Source: Larkinella knui (lineage in GTDB: Bacteria; Bacteroidota; Bacteroidia; Cytophagales; Spirosomataceae). From it: a stretch of DNA of 64,000 nucleotides. The notes beneath the pieces are model-generated. The model had not been told where the DNA came from, did no database searches, and saw nothing but the letters and a program-made list of their open reading frames with translations. The position numbers and the translations under genes are program-made. The first letter of the stretch is position 1, and each line of letters starts with the position of its first letter. The DNA lies in assembly GCF_003858645.1 (NCBI RefSeq), contig NZ_RQJP01000005.1, positions 744,001 through 808,000 of the forward strand, read 5' to 3'. Below, in pieces: positions 43,069 through 51,839 of the stretch.

Positions 43069-44316
43069 TCACACCCGAACCGTCGGCAGTGTTCCAAATC
43101 CCCGCAGGAGCAGATTCTTGCGCTGAACCGCGTTCGGAAGGTCGGCCCGCAGGGTGGGAAACTGATCGAGCAGGAGTTGAAACGCCATCATGCCCTGCAT
43201 CCGGGCCAGACTGGCACCCAGGCAAAAATGAGACCCGTAGCCAAACGCCAGGTGCTTGTTTTTCAGGCGGGTAATATCCAACTGGTCCGGCGAATCGAAC
43301 TGTCGTTCGTCGCGGTCGGCCGAGCCTAAACAGACGTAAATCTGCTCCCCGGCGCGAATTAACTGGCCCGACACTTCCGCATCTTCCAGCGCCATGCGCG
43401 AGGTAATCTGAACGGGACTGTCATACCGCAGCATTTCCTCGACGGCCGGTTTCAGAAGCTCCGGTTGTTGCCGGAGCCGTTCGTATTGCTCCGGAAAAGC
43501 CGTCAAAGCCGCAAAACCGTTGCCGATCAGGTTGCGCGTGGTTTCTTCGCCCGCTACGAACAGATTGGCAATCAGCGAAATCAAATCCGCGCGGTCGATG
43601 GACTCGCCGTCTACCGTCCGTTGCGCCATCAATTTCCCGATCATCGTATCGGCCGGTTTTTGCTCGTGGGCCGTAATGCAATCGTCCACGAAGGCCAGAA
43701 AAGCGGCTGCGGCCTGGTTGATTTCCACCATTTCGTTCCGCGACAACATCGGTTCAAAAACCGTTGCCAGTCGTTCTCCCCAGTATTTCAGCTCTTCCAG
43801 GTGCGTTTCGGGAAATCCCATCAGCCGCGAAATGACCATGACGGGCAGCGGTTTGGCAAAGTCGTCGATGAGGTCGATGGCAGCTTTTTGGGCCATTTGA
43901 CCGGCGAGTTCCGCCAAAACCGTCCGGACGCAGTCGGCAAAGTTCAGCGTGGGCCAGATCTTCATCACCATTTCCCGCGTGCGGCCGTGCATCGGGCGTC
44001 GCAGGTACAGCAGCCAGTTGTACGATGCCTGATAGGTTGCGTATAAATCCACAACGGTATCGTTGATTTCCAGCGTTTTATAGCGGAAATAAGACGGCAT
44101 GTCGATGACGTCAAACCGCTTGTCCATCAACACCGTACAGACATCGGCGTAGCGGCTGACAACCCAGTCGCCGGTTTTGAGCTGATGCACCGGGTCCAGT
44201 TCGCGCAGGGCCTGATACATCGGGTACGGATTGAGCCGGTTGGCGGGCGAAAAGGGGGCCCAGAGTGTCGAAAGACCTTTGCCCATGAGGGTGCCTTGGG
44301 TGGCGGGTGCATTCAT
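43069..44316 (-). CDS. Cytochrome P450
   Basis: 415 residues from the ATG at 44316, which overlaps the acyl carrier protein stop by 4 nt. The longer frame to 44424 reads through the ACP gene. The P450 landmarks are in place: I-helix NLFVAGEETTRN (about 252-262, oxygen-activating Glu-Thr), ExxR in VEEMLRY (Glu294, Arg297), and the heme-Cys loop FGYGSHFCLGASLAR (Cys365). No membrane anchor, so a soluble bacterial P450 that needs a separate ferredoxin/reductase, which is not adjacent. With an ACP and a fatty acyl-AMP ligase immediately upstream it most likely hydroxylates or cleaves an ACP-bound acyl chain, like BioI-type enzymes. Its substrate is inferred. Confidence 0.95.
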   Translation of the reverse strand: MNAPATQGTLMGKGLSTLWAPFSPANRLNPYPMYQALRELDPVHQLKTGDWVVSRYADVCTVLMDKRFDVIDMPSYFRYKTLEINDTVVDLYATYQASYNWLLYLRRPMHGRTREMVMKIWPTLNFADCVRTVLAELAGQMAQKAAIDLIDDFAKPLPVMVISRLMGFPETHLEELKYWGERLATVFEPMLSRNEMVEINQAAAAFLAFVDDCITAHEQKPADTMIGKLMAQRTVDGESIDRADLISLIANLFVAGEETTRNLIGNGFAALTAFPEQYERLRQQPELLKPAVEEMLRYDSPVQITSRMALEDAEVSGQLIRAGEQIYVCLGSADRDERQFDSPDQLDITRLKNKHLAFGYGSHFCLGASLARMQGMMAFQLLLDQFPTLRADLPNAVQRKNLLLRGFGTLPTVRV

Positions 44317-44588
44317 CGGGATGGGGTTTGGGAGGGTAGATACGCATCGACTAACCAGTCGGAAAGGCTGGCAATGTCGGGCATTTCCCAAAAAATCGAC
44401 GGGTCGATGGCCGTGCCAAGCCATTCTTCCAGATCGACGGCCAGCGTTACGACAAAAACGGAATCGAGTCGCAGCGAAGCAAAAGGTTGGTGGACGTCAA
44501 TTCGCTCCGGAGAAATTTTAAGTTCAGTGGCAATGCGTTGAGTAAGCCAGCTCTGAATGGCCGTTGCAGTGATTGGGTTGAGGGGCAT
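44313..44588 (-). CDS. Acyl carrier protein (standalone)
   Basis: 91 residues. Helix II bears the phosphopantetheine Ser43 in LRLDSVFVVTLAVDLEE, which is LDS instead of the usual DSL. The rest is the normal four-helix ACP (IQSWLTQRIATELKIS, WLGTAIDPSIFWEMPDIASLSDWL). It is not the fatty acid synthase ACP, whose genomic place and core sequence differ. It lies between the acyl-AMP ligase (8-nt gap) and the P450 (4-nt overlap), so it should carry the activated acyl chain to the P450. Confidence 0.9.
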   Translation of the reverse strand: MPLNPITATAIQSWLTQRIATELKISPERIDVHQPFASLRLDSVFVVTLAVDLEEWLGTAIDPSIFWEMPDIASLSDWLVDAYLPSQTPSR

Positions 44589-44596
44589 TTTCTGTT

Positions 44597-46348
44597 TTAT
44601 GGTTGTTTCTCGTTCATGTGCAAAGAATCCCAGCGGTAGTGTTCGGCCAGACTGTTTTCGAGAAAAGCCCGCTGACAGGCCGATCGCTGAACCTTGCCGC
44701 TGGTGGTTTTGAATACTCCGTTGGGACGCAGCAACACCACCGCAACCGGTGCCAGGGCGTGGCGAAGGCTGATTTCCCGCAGAATCGCGTAGGCAATATC
44801 CTGAACGGGCGCGGTTGGCAAAGCAACCCGTTTCAGTTCGTGAATAACCACCAGTTGTTCTCCTGCTTCCGTGTAGACAGAAAAAGCCGCTCCGGCGTTG
44901 CGTGCCAGGGCTTCATGGCTTTGTTCAACGGTCAGTTCAATGTCCTGCGGATAGTGGTTGGCTCCCCGGATGATGATCAGATCCTTCAGCCGACCCGTTA
45001 CAAAAAGGCCTTTGTCTTCGCGAAAAAAACCGGCATCGCCCGTTCGCAGGAAAGGTCCTTCGCCCGTGTTGGTGTATCCCGAAAACCATTCGGCGGTCAG
45101 GTTCGGCTGGTTCCAGTAGCCTTTTGTAACGCTGGGTCCCCGGGTCCAGATTTCGCCAATTTCGCCTTCCGGGCACTCCTGACCGGTTTCCGGATCAACA
45201 ATCCGAAGAACACTGTCGGTCATGGGCCAGCCGGAACTGACCAGCTCGCGGGTGCCCGGCGTTCCGGCAGGCCGGTTGATTAGCTGGCCGCCGGTGAGTG
45301 CTTCGGCATCGACCGTAACCAGACCGGGCTGGCGATCGACCCGGCACATGGTTACGGCCAGCGTCGATTCGGCCAGGCCAAAGCAGGTAAACAAACTTTT
45401 CGGGCTAAAACCGCTGACTTCAAAGGCTTCCGCAAACCGGTGCATCGTGGACGCCCGAATGGGTTCGGCTGCGTTGTAAATGTGTTTGACCCGGCTTAAA
45501 TCCAGTCCGGCTCGTTCGTCGGGCGTCGACCGGTCGACGCAAAAATCAAAGATAAAATTGGGGGCTCCACCGTAGGTGCCGCCATACTTGCTAAAGGCTC
45601 TCAACCAGCGCAGGGGCCGTTGAACGACGTGTACCGGATTGAGTAATACCGCTTTGAAACCGCAGTATAGGGGCTGGATAATACCGTCGATCAGGCCCAT
45701 ATCGTGGAACGAAGGCAGCCAGCAAACCGAAACACTGGAGGAGTCGTTTTGAAACGCGTGTCTGATAAAGGCCGAGTTTGCCAGAATGTTGGCGTGCGTC
45801 ACCATAACGCCCTTGGGCTGGCTGGTGGAGCCGGAGGTGTATTGTAAAAGAGCCAGATCGTCGGGACGGGGCAGCGGAAAATCGCGGGGTTCCGCCGTGG
45901 GAATGGTGTCGGTGACAAGCCAGGTTAGCGATTGAAACCACGCGTCATGGCTGAAGGTTTTCTGGAGTAATTCGAAAGTTTTGGCCGTGGTAAGTCCGGT
46001 TTTTAGGCCCGCATCCTGAATCAGGTAGTCAATTTTATGCGCTCCCCGGTTTTTGCCGGGAACGGCAATTGGAACGGCCACGGTACCGCTGTATAAACAG
46101 CCCAGGAAAGCTTCAATAAATTCGAGTCCCTGCGGGTAGACCAGCAACAAAAGTTCGGGGTCGGATGCGGGTTTCGGAACAGGAGCAAGGCGGTTCGCGA
46201 TGGAACTGGCGCGGGCATGCAATTGCTGGTAGGTCAATACATTTTCGTTGTCTTCGCCGTCTGTTAAATAAACGAATGCGGTGTCGTCGGGGGTCTGCGT
46301 GGCACGAAAACGAACGGCTTCAACGATGGTATTGAACGTACCAATCAT
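44597..46348 (-). CDS. Fatty acyl-AMP ligase (FAAL-type)
   Basis: 583 residues, the size of FAALs (FadD32-like). The ATP-binding P-loop LLQYTSGSTSQPKGVMVTH, the adenylate motif CFGLAESTLAVT, the RTGDAGF core and the KTTSGKVQRSA end with the catalytic Lys place it in the ANL superfamily. The overall layout (short DGEDNENVLTYQQLHARAS start, GGQLINRPAGTPGTRELVSSG) is FAAL-like rather than acyl-CoA ligase. FAALs make acyl-adenylates from free fatty acids and pass them to ACPs. The ACP directly follows. The leader has a 14-bp inverted repeat. Confidence 0.93.
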   Translation of the reverse strand: MIGTFNTIVEAVRFRATQTPDDTAFVYLTDGEDNENVLTYQQLHARASSIANRLAPVPKPASDPELLLLVYPQGLEFIEAFLGCLYSGTVAVPIAVPGKNRGAHKIDYLIQDAGLKTGLTTAKTFELLQKTFSHDAWFQSLTWLVTDTIPTAEPRDFPLPRPDDLALLQYTSGSTSQPKGVMVTHANILANSAFIRHAFQNDSSSVSVCWLPSFHDMGLIDGIIQPLYCGFKAVLLNPVHVVQRPLRWLRAFSKYGGTYGGAPNFIFDFCVDRSTPDERAGLDLSRVKHIYNAAEPIRASTMHRFAEAFEVSGFSPKSLFTCFGLAESTLAVTMCRVDRQPGLVTVDAEALTGGQLINRPAGTPGTRELVSSGWPMTDSVLRIVDPETGQECPEGEIGEIWTRGPSVTKGYWNQPNLTAEWFSGYTNTGEGPFLRTGDAGFFREDKGLFVTGRLKDLIIIRGANHYPQDIELTVEQSHEALARNAGAAFSVYTEAGEQLVVIHELKRVALPTAPVQDIAYAILREISLRHALAPVAVVLLRPNGVFKTTSGKVQRSACQRAFLENSLAEHYRWDSLHMNEKQP

Positions 46349-46358
46349 ATTCAGAAGG

Positions 46359-46413
46359 GTCGGGTAAAGTTTCTGTTTGTAATTGGATTACATAATAATA
46401 AACTTTACCCGAC
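46359..46413. promoter_or_regulatory. 14-bp perfect inverted repeat in the leader of the FAAL gene
   Basis: Arms 46359-46372 and 46400-46413 are perfect reverse complements separated by 27 nt. The gene-proximal arm ends 11 nt before the FAAL start codon. Both arms and the AT-rich spacer (which includes TATTATTATG-like sequence on the minus strand) fit an operator pair around a promoter, or a stem in the mRNA leader. Unlike the intergenic palindromes it has short arms and a long loop. Confidence 0.55.
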
Positions 46414-46452
46414 AATCCCAATGATATTTATTTAAGGTACGATAATTCCGGA

Positions 46453-48279
46453 TTAAACCACGGCGGGTATGACCGCCGGATCAATTTCGGGTTCGTTCAC
46501 TTTCTGTGCTTTCTGGTGGTGCCACATTTCCTGGAAAACCGGGCTGTTCTGCCGTAATTCAACAAACGTTCCTTCATCGATCACCTTGCCGTCGCGCAGG
46601 ATGTAAATGTGGTCGAACATCGTCAGCAGATGAAGCCGGTGCATAGTTGAAATAACCGCCTTGTCCTGAAAACCGGCGAGCATGCCGTGGTAAATTTCAA
46701 ACTCGGTTTTCGAATCGATGCTGCTGGTGGGCTCGTCGAGCAAAATGATGTCACTGCTTTGGGCGGCTAAAACGCCCCGGGCCAGGGCCAGCCGCTGTTT
46801 CTGCCCGCCCGACAGATTGACACCTTTTTCCTGAATGTTGGTTTCCAGACCCTGCGGCAGCTGACTGACCACATCCGTAAACCGCGCCATGGCGCAGGCT
46901 TTCAGAACGTCCGCTTCGTCGAAAGGCAAACCCAGCGTAATGTTGTAGGCAATAGTGTTCTCGAAAATTTCGGGTTCCTGGGGCATCAGCGTCACCGAAT
47001 CGGCAATCAGGCTCAAATCGGTATAGCGTTGTCCGTCAACCCACAGGTCTAAACCGGCCTCGGGCGTATAAAGGCCCCGTAGCAGCGTCAGCAAGGTGCT
47101 TTTCCCACTGCCGCTTTCGCCAATGAGCGCGATGCGTTGTCCGCGACTGATTCGAATGCTCAGGTCGTGCAGGCCCGATTTGGCGAACCTTTCCGGTTTT
47201 TTCGGATCGGCAAAGTCATTCGCGTGTTTAAAATTGAGGTGATCGATCGCAATGGTTTGCCAGTTTTCGGGCAGCGTTTCGCTGGCTTCCGGGCGATGTT
47301 GCTGCGCATAGGCCTGGCCAATACTGCGGGCGGTTTGCACGTCGGTGTTGTGCTGAACAATATCGGTATATTGAAACGCTACGTCAGTAAACACGCTGTT
47401 AAACTGGTTGATATAGCCCAGTAAGGTCACCAGACCGCCAATCAGAAACACCTGGCCCGGTACGTAATGCTGGTAGACATACCCCACCGTGATGACGCCG
47501 TAAATCAGGGTGATCATCATGGTGGCCACAAACCACTTCCATTCGTTGATGCGCACATGACGCCGGAACGGAGGCAGAATAGCCAGGATTTTACCCAGCA
47601 AACTGGTTTCCATCTGTTTTTCGAGCCGCAGCGTAATCACGGTAATGATGTTGGAAAGGCTGTCGAAAAGCGTCGAAGAAACCTCGTGTTCGCGTTCGTT
47701 GGATTCGTCGATGGCTTTGATAAACGGCTTGTCGAATCTCAGAATAATCCAGATCGTCAGGGCACCCATCAAAATCCCGATTGTGCCGAAAACCGGCGAG
47801 AAATAGAGCATCGCACCAAACGAAAACAAACATTTTGAAATCGTATGGAGGTAGACAAAACCGCTCTGAAAGAAATTCTTCAGCGCATCGTTGGCCTTCC
47901 GAATCCGGTTGATGGTGGAACCGCTGTGGTGATCCTTGTGCCAGCTAACGGGTAAATTGAGCGTCTGGTGGTATAGTTCCATCAGGAAGTTACGGCTGAG
48001 CGAAAAAGCCAGTTCGCGCTCCATGACGCGCGCGGGGCCGTGAAAGCACCATTCGCCCAGTTTGAGTCCCAGATAACCGGTCGCGTACCAGAATACGATG
48101 GTCGGAACTGTCGCATCTTTTTGCTGAATGGCCCCGATAAACCAGCCAAACAGGAGCGGATGCAGGGCGGCAATGACGTTGGCCAGAATAAACAGGACAT
48201 AAACCAAGACGAACCGTCGTTTTTCGTGACGGGCATAATGCCAGGCTGTGCGGAGCAAAGCCAGGTAGGGATTTTGCAT
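46453..48279 (-). CDS. ABC exporter, fused membrane and ATPase domains
   Basis: 608 residues from the ATG at 48279. Upstream in-frame TTG gives three more. Six membrane helices in the first ~320 residues (FVLVYVLFILANVIAALH, VFLIGGLVTLLGYINQF etc.), then the NBD with Walker A GESGSGKST, signature LSGGQKQRLALARG, Walker B IILLDEPTSSID and the His switch ISTMHRLHLL. This is an exporter-type (MsbA-like) half transporter that works as a homodimer. It precedes the FAAL-ACP-P450 genes by 104 nt on the same strand, so it may export their product. It could also serve another lipid. A promoter candidate lies at 48529-48557. Confidence 0.93.
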   Translation of the reverse strand: MQNPYLALLRTAWHYARHEKRRFVLVYVLFILANVIAALHPLLFGWFIGAIQQKDATVPTIVFWYATGYLGLKLGEWCFHGPARVMERELAFSLSRNFLMELYHQTLNLPVSWHKDHHSGSTINRIRKANDALKNFFQSGFVYLHTISKCLFSFGAMLYFSPVFGTIGILMGALTIWIILRFDKPFIKAIDESNEREHEVSSTLFDSLSNIITVITLRLEKQMETSLLGKILAILPPFRRHVRINEWKWFVATMMITLIYGVITVGYVYQHYVPGQVFLIGGLVTLLGYINQFNSVFTDVAFQYTDIVQHNTDVQTARSIGQAYAQQHRPEASETLPENWQTIAIDHLNFKHANDFADPKKPERFAKSGLHDLSIRISRGQRIALIGESGSGKSTLLTLLRGLYTPEAGLDLWVDGQRYTDLSLIADSVTLMPQEPEIFENTIAYNITLGLPFDEADVLKACAMARFTDVVSQLPQGLETNIQEKGVNLSGGQKQRLALARGVLAAQSSDIILLDEPTSSIDSKTEFEIYHGMLAGFQDKAVISTMHRLHLLTMFDHIYILRDGKVIDEGTFVELRQNSPVFQEMWHHQKAQKVNEPEIDPAVIPAVV

Positions 48280-48528
48280 GGAAGGCAATTGTTATACTTG
48301 AATGAAGGTGCTTATTAACGTGTATACGGTGGTTCCCGGCTGGTGGACTTATCGTTGGCAATCGCTATCGGCACGGATTGGCAACTGGACGAAGCAGACG
48401 GACTTTGAAGGACAATTCGGTACGGTCGGCAGTCAGGTTTTGTTTCCCAGGGTTATCCAGAAGAATGGGGTTTTTCGGTGGTTTTCATACGTTTGGAGTC
48501 ACTGGGGAAATTGCTCCAATTTATGTGC

Positions 48529-48557
48529 CAAAAATACGTATTTCAATTTTTCCGCAA
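48529..48557 (-). promoter_or_regulatory. Candidate promoter of the ABC exporter/FAAL cluster
   Basis: On the minus strand, TTG (48555-48557), an 18-nt spacer and TATTTTTG (48529-48536) match the Bacteroidota -33/-7 promoter in both boxes. Transcription would give a leader of about 240 nt before the ATG at 48279. Confidence 0.45.
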
Positions 48558-48692
48558 CCGGATTTTCTTCGATTATTTACAAAAAATACTTCAGCCTTAA
48601 CCGGCGCTCGTATGGGGCCGGCTTCCGAAAACAACGGGTTTCAATGTCTACCTGCGATCAGGAACCGAAAAATAAAAAGTGGTCAGGTCGCC

Positions 48693-48726
48693 CGGTAGGG
48701 GCTGGTCAGCACGCCAGCCCCTACCG
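48693..48726 (-). terminator. 13-bp palindrome after the TonB receptor gene
   Basis: Arms 48693-48705 and 48714-48726 pair perfectly with an 8-nt loop, 7 nt past the receptor stop codon. GC-rich, no U tract. Probably terminates the receptor transcript and belongs to the palindrome set. Confidence 0.7.
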
Positions 48727-48732
48727 AACGAT

Positions 48733-51201
48733 TTAAAACGGAATAATGACCTTCATACTTCCGTTGCGGCCCATGTTGAAGATGCCAAAATGACCGGTTG
48801 GTGAGGCCGTGTAATACTCGAAGTACTTCAGACGGTTCAGGTTCGACTGGTAAGCGGTATCAAACAGATTATCGAGCTGGAAAAACAGCTGAAACAGGGG
48901 CTTCTCCCGCCGGTTGTTGATCGTGGCTCCGCACCCGATGTTGACCAGTGCATAGCCGGGAGTTGGGGTTTCGGTGTTGTCGACGCCATAAAATTTGTTC
49001 TGCGCCCCGTAATAATCCAGTTCAAGCCGGGCGTATATCCCCGTTACTGTACCCACGCCTTCGTTGAATGAAGCCCGGATTTCGGAACGCCCGTGCAGGG
49101 GTGGAATAAAGGGCAGGTAGCGCGCGGCATCACCCATCTGGGCAATCAGTTTATCGTTCCGGTTGAGGCCGCGGATAAACGCCAGGCTGTTGTTGAAAGC
49201 CAGCCATTTGAGGGTCCGGGGGTGTAAATTCACCGTAAACTCGGCACCGTAGAGCTGCGCCTTGGATTGTTGGTATTTGTAGGTGAAGTTTCCCGGTACA
49301 ATCACCACCGGTTTGCCCGCGTCATCGTACAGACGAGCCTGGTAAATATAATTGTCGATGGTGTTATTGAACAGTTCGACGCTGATATCCAGATCGTTGA
49401 GGTAACCAATGAAGCCAATGTCGGTTTGCAGACTGAATTCCGGTTTGAATTCCCGGTTTCCCAGGTAAACGATGTGCGCACCCGGATCGAGCCCGTTCGA
49501 ACCAATTTCGGTGATGTTGGGCGCCCGGTAGCCCCGCGATAGGTTGGCTTTGAGCAGGAGCCGTTCGGAGAGGTTATAAGTGGCTCCCACGCTTCCCGAC
49601 ACACCGTTGAAGGACCGTTTGTAGGCCGGAAACTGCAGCGTTGCCGTGGCGTTCGTGGGCGTCCTCACGAGCTGATCGAACCGCGTAGCGGGGTTATGCT
49701 GTACGTACTGATCGGCCCAGTTCCACGACCGCGTATCGTAGCGAATGCCCCCGCTGACGTCCAGCTTGCCAATGGATTTTTTCAAGAACAGGAACGAGCC
49801 GATGTCGAGCAACCGGTAGTCGGGAATCGGATAATCGGTTCCGTCGAGGTTTTTGTTGGTCTGGTACATCCCATTCACACCCACCGTGGCTTCGAGGCCC
49901 TTCCAGTCCGGAAAATTGTACTTGATGTCGTAATTATACGTGTTTAGCTGCACATACAGACCCGGCTGTTTCGGTACGGTGGGGTGGTTATATTCCCGCC
50001 GAATGCTCTGTTGAAAGCCAACCATGGCGGTCAGATCGCTCTTCCCGAACACGAAGTGATTGCGGGTGAATAACCGGTAATGCTGAATCCGCTGATGGAG
50101 CGGATTGATGCGGTACGTCCGCAAATCATCTTCCGGAATGATGGGGCGGGTTTTCAGATTATCATCAGCATTTTCCAGCACCTGGCGCGTGAACCGGCGC
50201 GTCAGCGAATCCCGGCTACCATCCGGAATTTCCTGTAAATTATTGTACAGCGTGGCGTAGAGATACGACGAACCCCAGCTTTTTTCGGTTCCCGTCATGG
50301 CCGACAGGTTCAGTTCCTTGAACGCGGTGCCGTACACCCGGCCGTCGATCTTGTTCTTGTAGGCGGTTGCGGTTTTGTTGGACACGCGAAAGGCCCCTTT
50401 CCAGCCATTTTTGTTGTAGGCAAGTCCACCGGACAAACCAGTCATGCCGTTATTGGTGTGGTATTCGCTGATGATGTCGCCCTTCAGTTTGCCTTCCGGC
50501 CCTTTGGGAATGTAGGGAATAAAATTAATGACCCCCGCCACAGCATCCGAACCGTAGATCAGGCTGGCCGGTCCTTTCACCACTTCGGCCCGCTCAATCC
50601 CGTACTGGTCGATTTCAATCCCGTGTTCATCACCCCACTGCTGCCCTTCCTGCCGGACGCCATTGAATAACGTCAGCACCCGGTTATACCCGAGTCCCCG
50701 AATAAACGGTTTGGAAACGTTGGGGCCGGTGGTTACCGCGCTCAAGCCCGGAACGCCTTTGACGATGGCATCAACAATGTTGTTGTTGACGTTGATATCC
50801 ATCTCTTTTTTACTCATAACGCTGATGGCAATCGGACTCTTGCGCAATTCCGTGGCGCGGGAAACCCCCGTAACGACCACCTCACTCAGGGTATTGTTGA
50901 GCGGTTGCAACTCCACATCGAGATCGAGCGACTGTCCGTCACGGAGCTCGACGGTCCGCGTACTGCGCTGATAACCAACGGATGATACCTGCAACTGGTA
51001 GCGGCCAACGGGCAGGTTTGTGAGGGTAAAACGGCCTGCGCTATCCGCCTGAATACCGTAACGGGATTTGGCCAGAACCACCGTCGCATACGCAACGGGT
51101 TTGGCGCCCGAATGGATAAAACCACCCACCGAACTGGTTTGAGCCTGGGCAAACGAAAACGTAGCCAGCAAAGCTGCCAGCAAAAAAGTATAGAGTTTCA
51201 T
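48733..51201 (-). CDS. TonB-dependent outer membrane receptor
   Basis: 822 residues. Signal peptide 1-20 (ends FAQAQ). Residues 23-105 are a carboxypeptidase-regulatory-like (CarboxypepD_reg) domain (SVGGFIHSGAKPVAYATVVLA). The plug (about 110-225) has the typical SEVVVTG box and FIRGLGYNRVLTLFNGVRQ. A 22-strand barrel follows, ending in the terminal Phe (MKVIIPF). No SusD partner, so not a SusC-type glycan porin. Rather it resembles iron-complex or metal receptors. The upstream gene encodes a His-rich exported protein, which favours zinc or another metal. Specificity is inferred. Confidence 0.95.
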   Translation of the reverse strand: MKLYTFLLAALLATFSFAQAQTSSVGGFIHSGAKPVAYATVVLAKSRYGIQADSAGRFTLTNLPVGRYQLQVSSVGYQRSTRTVELRDGQSLDLDVELQPLNNTLSEVVVTGVSRATELRKSPIAISVMSKKEMDINVNNNIVDAIVKGVPGLSAVTTGPNVSKPFIRGLGYNRVLTLFNGVRQEGQQWGDEHGIEIDQYGIERAEVVKGPASLIYGSDAVAGVINFIPYIPKGPEGKLKGDIISEYHTNNGMTGLSGGLAYNKNGWKGAFRVSNKTATAYKNKIDGRVYGTAFKELNLSAMTGTEKSWGSSYLYATLYNNLQEIPDGSRDSLTRRFTRQVLENADDNLKTRPIIPEDDLRTYRINPLHQRIQHYRLFTRNHFVFGKSDLTAMVGFQQSIRREYNHPTVPKQPGLYVQLNTYNYDIKYNFPDWKGLEATVGVNGMYQTNKNLDGTDYPIPDYRLLDIGSFLFLKKSIGKLDVSGGIRYDTRSWNWADQYVQHNPATRFDQLVRTPTNATATLQFPAYKRSFNGVSGSVGATYNLSERLLLKANLSRGYRAPNITEIGSNGLDPGAHIVYLGNREFKPEFSLQTDIGFIGYLNDLDISVELFNNTIDNYIYQARLYDDAGKPVVIVPGNFTYKYQQSKAQLYGAEFTVNLHPRTLKWLAFNNSLAFIRGLNRNDKLIAQMGDAARYLPFIPPLHGRSEIRASFNEGVGTVTGIYARLELDYYGAQNKFYGVDNTETPTPGYALVNIGCGATINNRREKPLFQLFFQLDNLFDTAYQSNLNRLKYFEYYTASPTGHFGIFNMGRNGSMKVIIPF

Positions 51202-51307
51202 AGAAGAAAGACTTGTGACTGGGCAAACACAGCGACGCAGCCCAGCGTAATCTGGCCTGTCGATGCACAGCGTTGTGCCCGAATACTAAAAAAGGAGACG
51301 GGAAGAG

Positions 51308-51676
51308 TTAGACGGCCCCGGTGGGCGGTCCGCGCAGGAAATGGACGAAGAAACGTTGCCCGCCCGCGGTTTCGATGTAGCTGTAGCTCAGCGTAGGAGC
51401 CAGCCAGACGGTGGGTAATGGACATACAACCTCCGGCGCAGGCGTGTCGAAGGGAGCGTTGCCGATGCAATCCAGCCAGGCAAGTTCGGCCCGGGTGTGC
51501 TGGTGATTTGGAAACGGGCATTTGGCCCAGAAACCGGCGTAGGGGTGCGCGTGGCTAATGATGCGACCGTCGGCCAGCCGGTGGGTATGGCGAAACACGA
51601 TGTTGCTGAGGCAGATCAGGCCCCACAGCACTAGCAGAAAGCGGGCTGTTCGTCGTCGTTTCGTGATTGAACGCAT
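51308..51676 (-). CDS. His-rich exported small protein
   Basis: 122 residues. An N-terminal basic stretch and one helix (RRRTARFLLVLWGLICLSNIVF) make an anchor or signal. After it comes a cluster HTHRLADGRIISHAHPYAGF and CPFPNHQHTRAEL with seven His and Cys, which looks like a metal site. The rest is not recognised. It is 106 nt upstream of the TonB receptor gene on the same strand. Its promoter region has alternating TTGC/GCAA half-sites (51685-51711). I infer a metal-uptake operon. The family has no known function that I can name. Confidence 0.7.
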   Translation of the reverse strand: MRSITKRRRTARFLLVLWGLICLSNIVFRHTHRLADGRIISHAHPYAGFWAKCPFPNHQHTRAELAWLDCIGNAPFDTPAPEVVCPLPTVWLAPTLSYSYIETAGGQRFFVHFLRGPPTGAV

Positions 51677-51684
51677 CAGGTATC

Positions 51685-51716
51685 AAGGTTGCTTACGCAA
51701 TAAGGTTGCAAACATA
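51685..51716 (-). promoter_or_regulatory. Repeat operator and -7 element of the His-rich gene
   Basis: AAGGTTGC occurs at 51685-51692 and 51702-51709. With GCAA at 51697-51700 this gives alternating TTGC-4-GCAA-5-TTGC half-sites. On the minus strand TATGTTTG (51709-51716) is a good -7 element overlapping the second copy, 33 nt before the start codon at 51676. The overlap of repeat and promoter suggests repression. Confidence 0.4.
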
Positions 51717-51839
51717 GCGCAATTTTAACGATTAAGCTACTGAATGCGGTTTGGATGTTACGGGTCGGTTGACAAGGGTCATCCAACCAGAGCGTATGGA
51801 TCTATCCAATCATCCGGAGAGTAATATCGGTAGGAATTC

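Larger units (their letters stand above)
48280..48732. other. 453-nt region between ABC exporter and TonB receptor genes
   Basis: I see no convincing gene. A plus-strand frame (48302-48736) is rich in Trp, Ser and Cys and runs through the palindrome, so I reject it. The region holds a minus-strand promoter candidate for the exporter at 48529-48557 and the terminator palindrome of the TonB receptor gene at 48693-48726. Confidence 0.6.

Noticed and set aside
48302-48736. Plus-strand frame of 144 residues between the ABC exporter and TonB receptor genes
   Set aside because: Composition rich in Trp, Ser and Cys unlike neighbours; it runs through the terminator palindrome and ends inside the antisense end of the receptor gene; no family resemblance.
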